Source: Hippopus hippopus (Eukaryota > Mollusca > Bivalvia > Cardiida > Cardiidae). From it: 64,000 nucleotides of DNA. The position numbers and the translations under genes are program-made. The first letter of the stretch is position 1. Each line of letters begins with the position of its first letter. The DNA lies in the NCBI GenBank assembly GCA_946811185.2, contig OX328101.1, positions 19,886,122-19,950,121 on the forward strand, read 5' to 3'. Below the pieces are notes generated by a model. The model was not told the DNA's origin, searched no databases, and saw nothing but the letters and a program-made list of their open reading frames with translations. Positions 7,205-15,117 of this stretch are shown here, piece by piece.

Positions 7205-10200
7205 TTATTTTCTCAAACTTTTATAACCATAGGGTACAGTGTCAGTACCATTTACAATAACTCTCTTGGTGTATACAGAGCGAAACGTTTTTGTTTGTGG
7301 TTCACTGGTAACCGTTCTATCTCTGTGTCTTTTAATTCTACAATCATACTGAATTTTGATTTCTATTGTGCGATCCAAAGCACATTTTGAATATGTATCG
7401 AAATTCACCACCTGTTTTGTATTGTAATCCAGAGTAATCCCCTTTACTTTACATTTGCTTATCTCTTTTCCATCTTTTGTTTTCATTTTGTAAGCATAAT
7501 TCTTAGGCCCAAGCCCCCTGAATTGAGTAATTTTACAAGCAGGCTCTTTATCAGTCCATTTTCCTAGCCGGCTGTTAATAATAGGAGGGTTCCATAATTC
7601 AGGGTCGTGAATGTACATACAACTATCTGTATCGAAATACAGAACTCTATCTTTTAACTTTTCAAGAACACTGTACAATTCCAACCTTGCATAAGCTGTT
7701 ACGTAAGACCCTACTACCACATTGGCTGTAGCGTGGGTGTCAATATGTTCCAACTTTGATTCATAGTTAACCAAGATGAATGGACAATCCTCGTCAAGGA
7801 TTTCTACATGCTTTACAATGAAATTGGGATTGGTGACTAGTTCAAAATATTTAGACGGATCACTGATGTATTCCGTCTTGGACATTTTTTCACGCTGAGC
7901 TAATTTTCCCCAAAGACAGTTCAACATAATCTTAGCAAATGATCTTTTCCCAGGATTTCTTTGAATACAACTTGGATCAAGACGAACACCTTCCGCCTTC
8001 TCAAATTCACAAACGAACTGATCTTTTTCTGAGTCTGATTGACACCAATCTGGATAACCACTGGCTTCTTGCTTAATTTTCAAGAAATTGTCCACATAAT
8101 GTTTAAAGAACTGATCTGATACAGAATTGAAATGCCAAATTTCATACACTTGCAATAATCGATAACCACAGTCAAGAGCCTTGAATAATTCAAAAGTAAC
8201 CCAAGTTCCGACCAAAGCCCTCTCTTCTTTACCATGCCTACAAATGCTTGAACTTTCTTCTGCACATTTCATACAGAGTGGAAACATCATTTTGTTGTTA
8301 CAGTGAACTGGGAGAACGGGGTGAAACAAATCAGTTGGAGGTAAAACTTTACATTTGATTAACCCCTCATATTGTCGAATATTGTTCATGTCAATATTCT
8401 CAGCAGACAAAATTTCTGGCTGACCTACAGGATAGGATTTGTGTTTACAAACATAAGGGTACAGAGAACAGATATCGATGTACTTGATTTCCTTTTTGTT
8501 TTTTTTTTTTTCATCAACATCATAACCAATTTTTATTGCATTACATCTTCCCCCAGACAAACCATCCCTCGGATCGATAGGGTCCAAATGTGGATATAAC
8601 TTTTCAATGAGTTTTTTGTACTCTTTATCCTTCATCTTAGCATCAAAATCGTGCTCCCAAATGTACACTACATTATAACCCATTTCTTCGATATCTGCTA
8701 TACGTTCAAAAGTACGTTCGCACAATTCAGACATGGGTTTCCCATTAATAGGATTGATCTGTTTTCGATCTGTATAGCATACAGGACAACCATGGTACAA
8801 ATCCCCAAGAAATTCATAAACAGTGTTTGATTGACGGTGAAAACCATCTACACTATATCTCCCGATTTGAACTTCCCCACCATTTTTTGCATGCTGAATA
8901 TTAATACCTTTTTCCTGAGCTACGCTTTGAACCCAGCGTATCGCTTTCATAGAAAAGCGACGTCTGGATGAGTCTTTGCTTGAAATGATAGCTATTTGAT
9001 TTTCTGGCAAATATTTGCTTCGCCAGACCTTGTTACAGGCATCTGCAATGGTAATCGCCTCTAAAAATGGACAAATACCACCCTGTTCGATAAACAGCTT
9101 TCTGAATTCAGCACACCCTCGTCTAAGGATATCAACATCTGACCTACAGTACAATTCCATCTCCTTCTGAAAATTGAATTCCTCACCCTTTTGAACTTTG
9201 TCATTATACCAAACTATGAATTTTGACCTAGCCTCTTCAGGCATTGAGTCGGGTTTGTAATAAGACATATCCAAGTAAGGTCCAATGTAACTCCAAAATT
9301 CATCTGTATTTGCCCAGTGAGGAAAGTAACCTTTTTTCATTTCTTGAAGACCAAATGTAGCTGGAAATTTTGCCAAACCAAAGCTCATGAAATTGAAAGA
9401 ATCGATCAGACGCACACCATTCAGCTCTAACTTCATAATATTGTTTCCATTCATGATCAATTTTGGAAGTTTTAACCCAACTTTGACAATATAGCCAAGA
9501 ATGAACTGACCGTCATAACCTTTGAAATTATGGGCAATAGCCGTGACTCCTTTATGATGTTTTGAAAAGAGCCACTTGCAAAATTGACTCAAAGTTTCTT
9601 CACCTTGAAAAATAACTTCCCTACCCTCTTCAAATTCACTGCATGTAGAACAATGAAAATCAAGTGATTTATCGATACATTCATCACATGCTCTGTGTGC
9701 AATACAATAATTCGGGATGTGTACCCCTGTGTCTTGTTTGCATTCAAAATCAAAGAAAATAAACTGTGGTTTTTTGACTACAGAAGAACTCGTCTCGTCA
9801 TCGCTGTCATGGTTCAACTTACTTTGGTAAGGCTGAATATAGCATCGATGAGAAAAGTTAACAATTCTCTTACAGATATGACACCTTTTCTTTCCATTGC
9901 AAACATGATTTTTCTTTCTGACAAGATATTGCACACCACATTTCGAACAGAGTTTCACTAATTCACAAATGGATTTCTTTTCTTTACCTTGAACAATTCT
10001 GTGATTTTCAAAGCATTCAGCACTAAAAAATCGTCTACTGCAATAACTGCAAACATATTCTTTAAATTCTGATGGACATTTTCCTTTGCGGCAACAACCT
10101 TTGCAGATATTTGAACAAATATGACTTTCCCGGTGAGAGTAACCCACATCACAGAACTCACAATAATATGCACAACAAAAAAAACCTTTGATAGATTTGA

Positions 10201-11134
10201 TGTAGTCATAATGGTTTTGATGAAAGTACAAATGTATGATCTTACTATTGCTTTTCACTTCTGGATGTTCAAATATTTTTTCCACTTTTGAATGCTGTTG
10301 ATGAACTTTAATGACATAGCCTTTTTCATACAAGAATGTTTGAATTTTTTTGTATTCATCAATTCCTACAGGCTGTGTTGGTGAAACTCCAGCTTCATTC
10401 AACAAATTCTCAGCTTCAGTCTTTTGAAGAGGGTGGTTTGAACGAGAAATACGATCCCATTTTCTATTCCATGCTCCGGTGTTTTCACGTTCACTGTAGC
10501 AAATTCCCACAACAACTGCTCTTGCAAAACATAGTTGGTCATGATTGCCAATTTGAATAATGGATTTTTTCTTCTGGGCAAAAACCTTTGAATCTAATTC
10601 TGATGATCTATATTTTCCGCTACCACTTGGAGGTATTGTATGTGTAATGTCAAATGTCATTAATCCATCGTTCAAGACGAAATCTGTATTCGATTGTAGA
10701 ACTCGTTCAATTTCATTCAACATAGTTTCACCTTGCAACTGTTCTGTAGTTAAAAAAGGAATATGGATTCCCATTTCCAACGAAGGATGATTAATGCTAA
10801 TTCTAATCATGTCCGTCGGGTTAGCATTTAACTTTCGAATGATTTCATGGGTAACATCGTCAAATAATCCAAGTAGTCTCTGAGGTGTTAATTCTTCAAA
10901 TTTCTTAAAACTCACCGTCAGCACATGTGATTCTGTTCTAAATTTTCTTGACTTCTTATTACCCCTTTCTGTTAAATCATATAGACTTTTCATGTCTAAG
11001 CTAGAGTTGATACTTTCATCGTCACTGTCACTTTCTTCTTTCAACGGTCTAGTTTTTTTCTTTTTTGTTGGTGGAAATACCTCATCGTCACTTTCGCTGT
11101 CTGAATAGGTTATTATTCTTTTTCTTTTACCCAT
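7205..11134 (-). CDS. POLB: Protein-primed family B DNA polymerase (Polinton-type), 1309 aa
   Basis: Replicates the element by protein priming. Domains: a basic/acidic N terminus with likely nuclear signals (1-50); an OTU-like region (about 190-315; Cys202 in DQLC, His308 in NHYDYI; inferred); Cys/His zinc fingers (320-432). Exonuclease motifs are ExoI FDFE (461-464), ExoII N536..D541 and ExoIII Y662..D666. A Vsr/PD-(D/E)XK-like insert follows (about 718-840, TVYEFLGDLYHG). Polymerase motifs are DICSLYP (887-893), KIMLNCLWG (1068-1076), YFDTDS (1166-1171) and K-x-Y (1211-1213). The protein ends TVPYGYKSLRK, as Polinton polymerases typically do. All catalytic residues are present and the frame is unbroken. 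The gene is divergent from the CCHC gene across 159 bp with its own TATATAA. Confidence 0.97.
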   Translation of the reverse strand: MGKRKRIITYSDSESDDEVFPPTKKKKTRPLKEESDSDDESINSSLDMKSLYDLTERGNKKSRKFRTESHVLTVSFKKFEELTPQRLLGLFDDVTHEIIRKLNANPTDMIRISINHPSLEMGIHIPFLTTEQLQGETMLNEIERVLQSNTDFVLNDGLMTFDITHTIPPSGSGKYRSSELDSKVFAQKKKSIIQIGNHDQLCFARAVVVGICYSERENTGAWNRKWDRISRSNHPLQKTEAENLLNEAGVSPTQPVGIDEYKKIQTFLYEKGYVIKVHQQHSKVEKIFEHPEVKSNSKIIHLYFHQNHYDYIKSIKGFFCCAYYCEFCDVGYSHRESHICSNICKGCCRKGKCPSEFKEYVCSYCSRRFFSAECFENHRIVQGKEKKSICELVKLCSKCGVQYLVRKKNHVCNGKKRCHICKRIVNFSHRCYIQPYQSKLNHDSDDETSSSVVKKPQFIFFDFECKQDTGVHIPNYCIAHRACDECIDKSLDFHCSTCSEFEEGREVIFQGEETLSQFCKWLFSKHHKGVTAIAHNFKGYDGQFILGYIVKVGLKLPKLIMNGNNIMKLELNGVRLIDSFNFMSFGLAKFPATFGLQEMKKGYFPHWANTDEFWSYIGPYLDMSYYKPDSMPEEARSKFIVWYNDKVQKGEEFNFQKEMELYCRSDVDILRRGCAEFRKLFIEQGGICPFLEAITIADACNKVWRSKYLPENQIAIISSKDSSRRRFSMKAIRWVQSVAQEKGINIQHAKNGGEVQIGRYSVDGFHRQSNTVYEFLGDLYHGCPVCYTDRKQINPINGKPMSELCERTFERIADIEEMGYNVVYIWEHDFDAKMKDKEYKKLIEKLYPHLDPIDPRDGLSGGRCNAIKIGYDVDEKKKNKKEIKYIDICSLYPYVCKHKSYPVGQPEILSAENIDMNNIRQYEGLIKCKVLPPTDLFHPVLPVHCNNKMMFPLCMKCAEESSSICRHGKEERALVGTWVTFELFKALDCGYRLLQVYEIWHFNSVSDQFFKHYVDNFLKIKQEASGYPDWCQSDSEKDQFVCEFEKAEGVRLDPSCIQRNPGKRSFAKIMLNCLWGKLAQREKMSKTEYISDPSKYFELVTNPNFIVKHVEILDEDCPFILVNYESKLEHIDTHATANVVVGSYVTAYARLELYSVLEKLKDRVLYFDTDSCMYIHDPELWNPPIINSRLGKWTDKEPACKITQFRGLGPKNYAYKMKTKDGKEISKCKVKGITLDYNTKQVVNFDTYSKCALDRTIEIKIQYDCRIKRHRDRTVTSEPQTKTFRSVYTKRVIVNGTDTVPYGYKSLRK

Positions 11135-11293
11135 CGTTTTAGCTCTGAGTGAAAAGACAATAATGCAGAAAGTGAGAAAAAACTAACAATTTATATAACC
11201 TCTCCGTTGCAACAGTGTATAAATAGAGACAACTGTTGTGAAAATCTAATCATTCTTCTGCTCAATCTCAGACAGTACAGTTGATAAAAGAAT
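11135..11293. promoter_or_regulatory. Divergent promoter between polB and the CCHC gene
   Basis: TATAAATA at 11218-11225 faces the CCHC gene and TATATAA (complement, about 11191-11197) faces polB. CAACAGT and ACTGTTG form an inverted repeat around the plus-strand TATA. No CRE or E2F-like site is present, unlike the small-gene promoters. Confidence 0.65.
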
Positions 11294-12145
11294 ATGAGCG
11301 AGTTCAAGTTGCAAAATACATCACCACTTAGAAAGAGGATGCATCTGTATGTTAATCCATACACCTACGATTATGAGATCAGCAATATACCATCAAAGTA
11401 TCATGTTAAACATATCGGAAACTACGTGGGATCATTTTTATCCCACCAACATTTAGAAGAAAAAGATGTTTACCGTACTACCAGATACAGAGTTTTGGAT
11501 CAAGCGACGATCGACAAACGATATGGGGCGAATGGTGAGAGAACAAATATTTGTTTTACATGCAACGAAGCAGGACATTGGGCCAAAGAATGTCCAGAAA
11601 AAGAAAATCAGATAGGAACATTTGTTTTTGTCTACGTGAATCCACACAGTCATGACATCGAAATTTCACCATCGTTTTACAACAGTACCGCTCTCCAACA
11701 TATGAAATTCGTCGGGACACTAAATTCATTCCGCAGTGAAAATACATGGAAAAAAAGTTCACCACAAGCTACATCATCCATTGAAACTCAGACCGTAGAC
11801 ATACACTCCGACACAATGGATATCAGCGATTCAGAAATCTGCAAAATAACAGAACAGGTAGAGAAAAAAATATCTACAAATGATAATCTAAGAAAACAAC
11901 AAACTTTGGACCTAAAAAACAACGAATTTTCTGCAGAACCGGGTTGCTCGTACGGAGAGGAAAAACAGCAAAACAACGAAAAGAAGAAAAAACGAGTAAT
12001 AAAGAACTGTTTCTTTTGCAAATCAACAAAACACAAGGGTAAAATCTGTCCAGATATGGTATTAAAAAACAACGAAAGGAAAAGAAAACGTAAAACCAAA
12101 TGTGAATCTGACATTCCGAAGAAAAAAAGAAAACATACTGAGTGA
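11294..12145 (+). CDS. Two-knuckle CCHC zinc protein with internal duplication, 283 aa
   Basis: Probable nucleic-acid-binding protein. Two zinc knuckles of C-x2-C-x4-H-x4-C form are seen: C87-C90-H95-C100 and C239-C242-H247-C252. A YVNP..xDxEIS module occurs twice (about 16-50 and 111-146), each before a VGxxxSF-like stretch, suggesting internal duplication. The C terminus is Lys/Arg-rich with nuclear-signal-like KKKRK. The ATG follows TATAAATA (11218-11225). Downstream are three TTTTTGTCTTTACAG-like repeats and AATAAA at 12314-12319; there is no histone-type stem-loop. Retroviral Gag-type knuckles are the nearest motif, but no other Gag feature is seen. Confidence 0.85.
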   Translation: MSEFKLQNTSPLRKRMHLYVNPYTYDYEISNIPSKYHVKHIGNYVGSFLSHQHLEEKDVYRTTRYRVLDQATIDKRYGANGERTNICFTCNEAGHWAKECPEKENQIGTFVFVYVNPHSHDIEISPSFYNSTALQHMKFVGTLNSFRSENTWKKSSPQATSSIETQTVDIHSDTMDISDSEICKITEQVEKKISTNDNLRKQQTLDLKNNEFSAEPGCSYGEEKQQNNEKKKKRVIKNCFFCKSTKHKGKICPDMVLKNNERKRKRKTKCESDIPKKKRKHTE

Positions 12146-12424
12146 AAAAAAGATTTCAACACAATATTGAATTTAAACAAAAAAGACTGACTTGATTTTT
12201 TCATTCATTTTTGTCTTTACAGTTCATTCAATTTTGTCTTTACAGTTCATTCATTTTTTGTCTTTTACAGTTCATGACTTGATTTTTTCATTGTACATAA
12301 GTTCTTTTGAAAATAAAAAACATGAAAATAATTACTTCTTACCTTTGACTTTTTTCTAGTTTTGACTGTAAGTCTTTTAAGTTTTTGACAATTTGAAAAG
12401 AAAGATCTTTCGTGGTAGATGGTT
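12146..12424 (+). other. 3' region of CCHC gene with three short repeats
   Basis: TTTTTGTCTTTACAGTTCAT occurs about three times (12205-12275), then AATAAA at 12314-12319. The opposite strand carries the tail of the neighbouring minus-strand gene. Confidence 0.5.
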
Positions 12425-12440
12425 AGCCCTGAAAAGGGCT
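12425..12440 (-). terminator. Histone-type stem-loop after the zinc-ribbon-like gene
   Basis: AGCCCT-TTTC-AGGGCT followed by AACCATCTACCACGAAAG, about 32 nt after the TAG of the shifted frame. Confidence 0.8.
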
Positions 12441-12472
12441 TTTTAAAAAGGATTTCACGACAACATCGAGCT

Positions 12473-12672
12473 CTACGACTCCTCCGCCTGATCCACTGGG
12501 ATGATTTCACACCCACAGTGTTCGCAACAAGTCCATGAACCTTCATCATCATCATAAAATCTGGATCTGGACAGTTATGTTTCTGTCTAAGATACTCAAG
12601 TATGGCAAAACATTTCCCACACTCTATCTGGCGTCTGCTTGCGCAGTGAGGGCACACAAGAATTCGAACCAT
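12473..12672 (-). CDS. Cys-rich zinc-ribbon-like small protein, apparent frameshift
   Basis: The start frame gives CPHC-x7-CGKC and a helical stretch up to an ATGATGATGATG run (complement of 12543-12554). After the run the same frame continues as an unlikely Arg-rich protein straight through the stem-loop. The neighbouring frame gives further cysteines (CCEHCGC) and a TAG at 12473-12475, just before the stem-loop, as in the sister genes. A one-base loss or two-base gain in the run is the simplest reading; a sequencing error cannot be excluded. The 135-aa open frame ending at 12265 is the alternative. The promoter is type I. Confidence 0.6.
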
Positions 12673-12800
12673 CCTGGAACAAATATGATTTTATGTAAAA
12701 ATATCGCCAGGTTTTATAGCTTTACAGGAGGATTGAACTGCTTGACTCATGACGTCATTTTCTCCTATGTTTTTCCCGCGTCGGCGTTTCATTAACATTG
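12673..12800 (-). promoter_or_regulatory. Type I promoter of the zinc-ribbon-like gene
   Basis: TATAAAA complement at 12712-12718, CRE at 12750-12757 and TTTCCCGC at 12772-12779. The homology to the other cassettes ends about 12790, so the CCAAT part is missing. Confidence 0.78.
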
Positions 12801-12869
12801 TCAAATTAAATCGATGTTTATATCGGTGTTTTTTCACCACTCCTAATTCAGTGTCACACAGTACAATCC

Positions 12870-13039
12870 TGGTGTTTCCCGCCAGGTCCGCGCTCTTAAA
12901 TTTTCAATCCTCTGTAAACGTATAAAAACCCAGTGTTATTTTTATACAATCATCATTTCTTTGACTTTCAGCTAACGATCACCTCGAAAAGCAGTATCAA
13001 TATTCGAAAGCAGTATCAATATTCGGAAGTAGTTTAAAT
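12870..13039 (+). promoter_or_regulatory. Type II promoter and leader of the 198-aa gene
   Basis: TTTCCCGCC (E2F consensus) at 12875-12883, then CAGGTCCG, TTTTCAATCCTCTGTAAA and TATAAAA at 12921-12927. The leader has CTTTGACTTTCAG, which resembles a splice acceptor, and a duplicated GCAGTATCAATATTCG before the ATG. Confidence 0.75.
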
Positions 13040-13636
13040 ATGAAGCACAACTTAGATGAAATCAACTTGGACGATTTCCCACCAGTGGAAAACAATGGAG
13101 ACGTTCTTTCATCAGTTATAAATTCGACAATCATCAATCCACCGACGGTGTTGGACAACATTTGTGAAGAGATGAAACAGTTAAATTCAAAACAGGATGC
13201 CATGATGACTCGGATCTTAGAACAACTGGAGACTTTAAACAGGCATTTGGAGGAGATTAAAACTTTAAACACAAACACCGAGCAGCTCAGTAAAAATATC
13301 GAGGCACTACGCCAACAGGGTCAGCGCATTTCAACAGTTCCTGTGAAGATCCCTGTGGAGTTTGACTTTGATAAAACCAATCTTCACAAGTCAGTGGACT
13401 CTATCGTAACTGTTGTGAAGAAAAATCAGCCAAAGAAAAAACAACCAGAGGAAAAACAACCAAGAAAAACAACAAAACGGAAATCTCAGGAAGACGATAG
13501 TCATCTCCACAAGAAACAGCGAGTTGATCAAAAGCCAACTACACCAATAATGACAGGCCAGGGTAAATACGGGAAAAACATTGATAATCACGTTGATTTC
13601 AAGATCCCGAAAAAGCCAAAGAAAAGCTGTCGGTAG
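13040..13636 (+). CDS. Coiled-coil protein with basic C terminus, 198 aa
   Basis: No family recognised. Residues 1-35 are acidic. A long coiled coil spans about 45-95 (MKQLNSKQDAMM..LEQLETLNRHLEEI). The last ~70 residues are Lys/Pro/Gln-rich with several nuclear-signal-like clusters. This layout would suit a DNA-condensing or scaffold protein, or a priming partner; all of that is inference. The promoter and leader are near-copies of those of the 101-aa gene. Three tandem histone-type stem-loops follow within 90 bp of the stop (13661-13724), the largest set in the element. Confidence 0.78.
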   Translation: MKHNLDEINLDDFPPVENNGDVLSSVINSTIINPPTVLDNICEEMKQLNSKQDAMMTRILEQLETLNRHLEEIKTLNTNTEQLSKNIEALRQQGQRISTVPVKIPVEFDFDKTNLHKSVDSIVTVVKKNQPKKKQPEEKQPRKTTKRKSQEDDSHLHKKQRVDQKPTTPIMTGQGKYGKNIDNHVDFKIPKKPKKSCR

Positions 13637-13660
13637 AGAAAAAAAAACAGCCTCCAAAAC

Positions 13661-13724
13661 AGTCCTTTTCAGGGCTAACCCAACAGTTCTTTTCAGAGCT
13701 AACCCAACAGTCCTTTTCAGGACT
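13661..13724 (+). terminator. Three tandem histone-type stem-loops after the 198-aa gene
   Basis: AGTCCT/AGGGCT (13661-13676), AGTTCT/AGAGCT (13685-13700) and AGTCCT/AGGACT (13709-13724), all with loop TTTC. Stem differences are compensated or give G-U wobbles. CCTCCAAAAC precedes the first and CCACGAAAG follows the last. Confidence 0.85.
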
Positions 13725-13794
13725 AACCATTTACCACGAAAGTTCTATCTTCAAATTCTCATTTCTTCAAATTGTCAATCTTCTTTCTTTTAGA

Positions 13795-14010
13795 AGAGTT
13801 ACACTCCAAAAAATTACACTTCAAAGAGTTACACTCCAAAGAGTAAAAAACTCAGAAAAAGACTAAGTTCAACTCAATGGTCAGGCTTTTAGAGAGAAGA
13901 AATCACCCATAGGGTAAAAAAGTCTAAGTCCAACTCAGTGATCAGACTTTTAGAGAGAGAGAGAAATCATTCATAGATGCAGAAAAAACTAAGTCCAACT
14001 CAGTAATATA
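13795..14010 (-). repeat. Internal array of the same ~60-bp repeat (right)
   Basis: Three units plus the AGAGTTACACTCCAAAG block, placed after the stem-loops of the 198-aa gene. Confidence 0.8.
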
Positions 14011-14039
14011 GGGATAAAATCAAAAAAAGCCTAAAAAAG

Positions 14040-14315
14040 TGATCCATTGCACATATAAAACAGTAAACTCTTGATTATTTTTCTCATTCACCATTAACTT
14101 TCGTAAAAGCTGAGTCAGTATCCCACAATGTTTGGATTGACATTTTTTTTTCCTCTCATAGCTCTTCTGGTTAGAAGAAAGAGAACGTTTCAAATATATC
14201 AGGTATAAAATTGGCCATCTAATAAAAATGCTAAATAGAATGGAAACAATAAAAAAAGAAAGAGAGGAGGATAAAAGTGTATTCTGCACAAAAAAGCAAC
14301 CCTTTTCAGGGCTAG
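14040..14315 (+). other. Possible decayed stem-loop-terminated gene in right TIR (mirrored at 4125-4400)
   Basis: TATAAAA at 14056-14062 is followed by a Lys/Glu-rich open stretch from about 14163 (after a T-rich run and TAG) and then an imperfect stem-loop AACCCTTTTCAGGGCT at 14298-14313. No convincing start codon is seen, and the T run differs in length between the TIRs (9 versus 10). It may be a spliced or broken gene. The antisense hydrophobic frame here has no ATG. Confidence 0.25.
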
Positions 14316-14480
14316 CTATCTTAAATAAACATCTTTCTTTTCATTTTGTCAGAAGACTCATAATCAAAAAAAGTCATAGGATAGTCAAACTCTAGTTTTT
14401 TCTGATCAGAACAAGAAAATGTAACAAAACTATAGATTGGTCAACAATAAAACATTTACCATTAGAAAAAACAACGATAA

Positions 14481-14645
14481 TTCTGATTGGATAACATTAA
14501 TTTGGAGCCAAAACAGCATGAAACGCCGACGCGGGAAAAACATAGGAGAAAATGACGTCATGGGTCAACTAGTTCAATCCGTCTGAAAAGCTATAAAACC
14601 CAGCGTTATTTCCCGCACATTGTTCATTTTCTTCGAGTCGATACA
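14481..14645 (+). promoter_or_regulatory. Type I promoter (CCAAT, E2F-like, CRE, TATA), right TIR
   Basis: ATTGG (inverted CCAAT) at 14486-14490, GCGGGAAA (inverted E2F consensus) at 14531-14538, palindromic CRE TGACGTCA at 14553-14560 and TATAAAA at 14592-14598, in that order before the ATG at 14646. The same order recurs at three other genes. Confidence 0.8.
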
Positions 14646-14873
14646 ATGGAGTGCTCACTTAAAGACATGGATTTTTGGGAGCTTGCACTACTACCCGCAA
14701 AGAAGAAAGAGAAAAAGAAGGAGTTTGTTGTGCCGGAGACGGAGAATTGGGACGATGACAATGAGGCACCGTTCTCGCTGGAGTATAACCTGGACAGTCA
14801 GCAACTGAAGAGATTGAAGAGGCGGGCAGCGAGTAGCTGCCCAGCCTGCAGAAAGGTTGGAGGTTGTGCTTAA
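14646..14873 (+). CDS. Small protein with CPxC-x5-C tail, 75 aa (intact TIR copy)
   Basis: No family recognised. The N terminus is followed by a Lys-rich stretch (about residues 19-26), an acidic middle (TENWDDDNE) and a basic segment. The C terminus carries CPAC-x5-C, a possible small metal-binding knuckle. The ATG lies 48 bp after a TATAAAA box, in a promoter with CRE, E2F-like and CCAAT sites. The stop codon lies in the loop of a 10-bp hairpin and is followed by two stem-loops, the second of histone type. The gene lies wholly within the TIR, so the element holds two copies; this right-hand one is open. The C-terminal motif is shared with the 101-aa protein. Function unknown. Confidence 0.75.
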   Translation: MECSLKDMDFWELALLPAKKKEKKKEFVVPETENWDDDNEAPFSLEYNLDSQQLKRLKRRAASSCPACRKVGGCA

Positions 14874-14892
14874 AAACACAACCTCCAAACCA

Positions 14893-14907
14893 GGTCCTTT
14901 TAGGACC
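14893..14907 (+). terminator. Upstream stem-loop GGTCCT-TTT-AGGACC (right TIR)
   Basis: 6-bp stem with a 3-nt loop, followed by ACCCA, which is the exact histone 3' flank. It lies 7 nt before the next stem-loop. Confidence 0.65.
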
Positions 14908-14914
14908 ACCCAAC

Positions 14915-14930
14915 AGCCCTTTTCAGGGCT
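14915..14930 (+). terminator. Histone-type 3' stem-loop after 75-aa gene (right TIR)
   Basis: AGCCCT-TTTC-AGGGCT, preceded by CCCAAC and followed by AACCA, then CCACGAAAG 11-12 nt on. Compared with the histone consensus it differs mainly in an A-U in place of G-C at the stem base. Confidence 0.82.
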
Positions 14931-14939
14931 AACCATCTA

Positions 14940-15115
14940 CCACGAAAGTTCTATCTTTCTTCAAATTGTCAGACGAAAGTTCTATCTTTTCTTCAAATTG
15001 TCATTTCTTCAAATTGTCAGACGAAAGTTCTATCTTCAAGATGTCAGACGAAAGTTCTATCTTCAAGTTGTCAGACGAAAGTTCTATCTTCAAGTTGTCA
15101 TTTCTTCAAATTGTC
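14940..15115 (+). repeat. Array of ~27-bp repeats (ACGAAAGTTCTATCTTC..TTGTCAG), right TIR
   Basis: Five or six units, each starting ACGAAAGTTCTATCTT and ending TTGTCAG, immediately after the stem-loop of the 75-aa gene. The ACGAAAG start resembles a histone downstream element. The mirror is at 3328-3505. Confidence 0.82.
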
Positions 15116-15117
15116 AC

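Noticed and set aside
12265..12472. C-terminal half of the 135-codon frame
   Set aside because: It translates the stem-loop (PFSGLTIYHE) and the AT-rich 3' region. The true end is more likely the shifted-frame TAG at 12473.
14020..14289. Hydrophobic minus-strand frame that looks like a membrane protein
   Set aside because: It begins with GTG, not ATG, is antisense to a Lys/Glu-rich stretch and differs in frame between the TIRs.
14940..15115. CRISPR-like array
   Set aside because: Spacers are not unique, units vary in length, and this is a eukaryotic transposon TIR.
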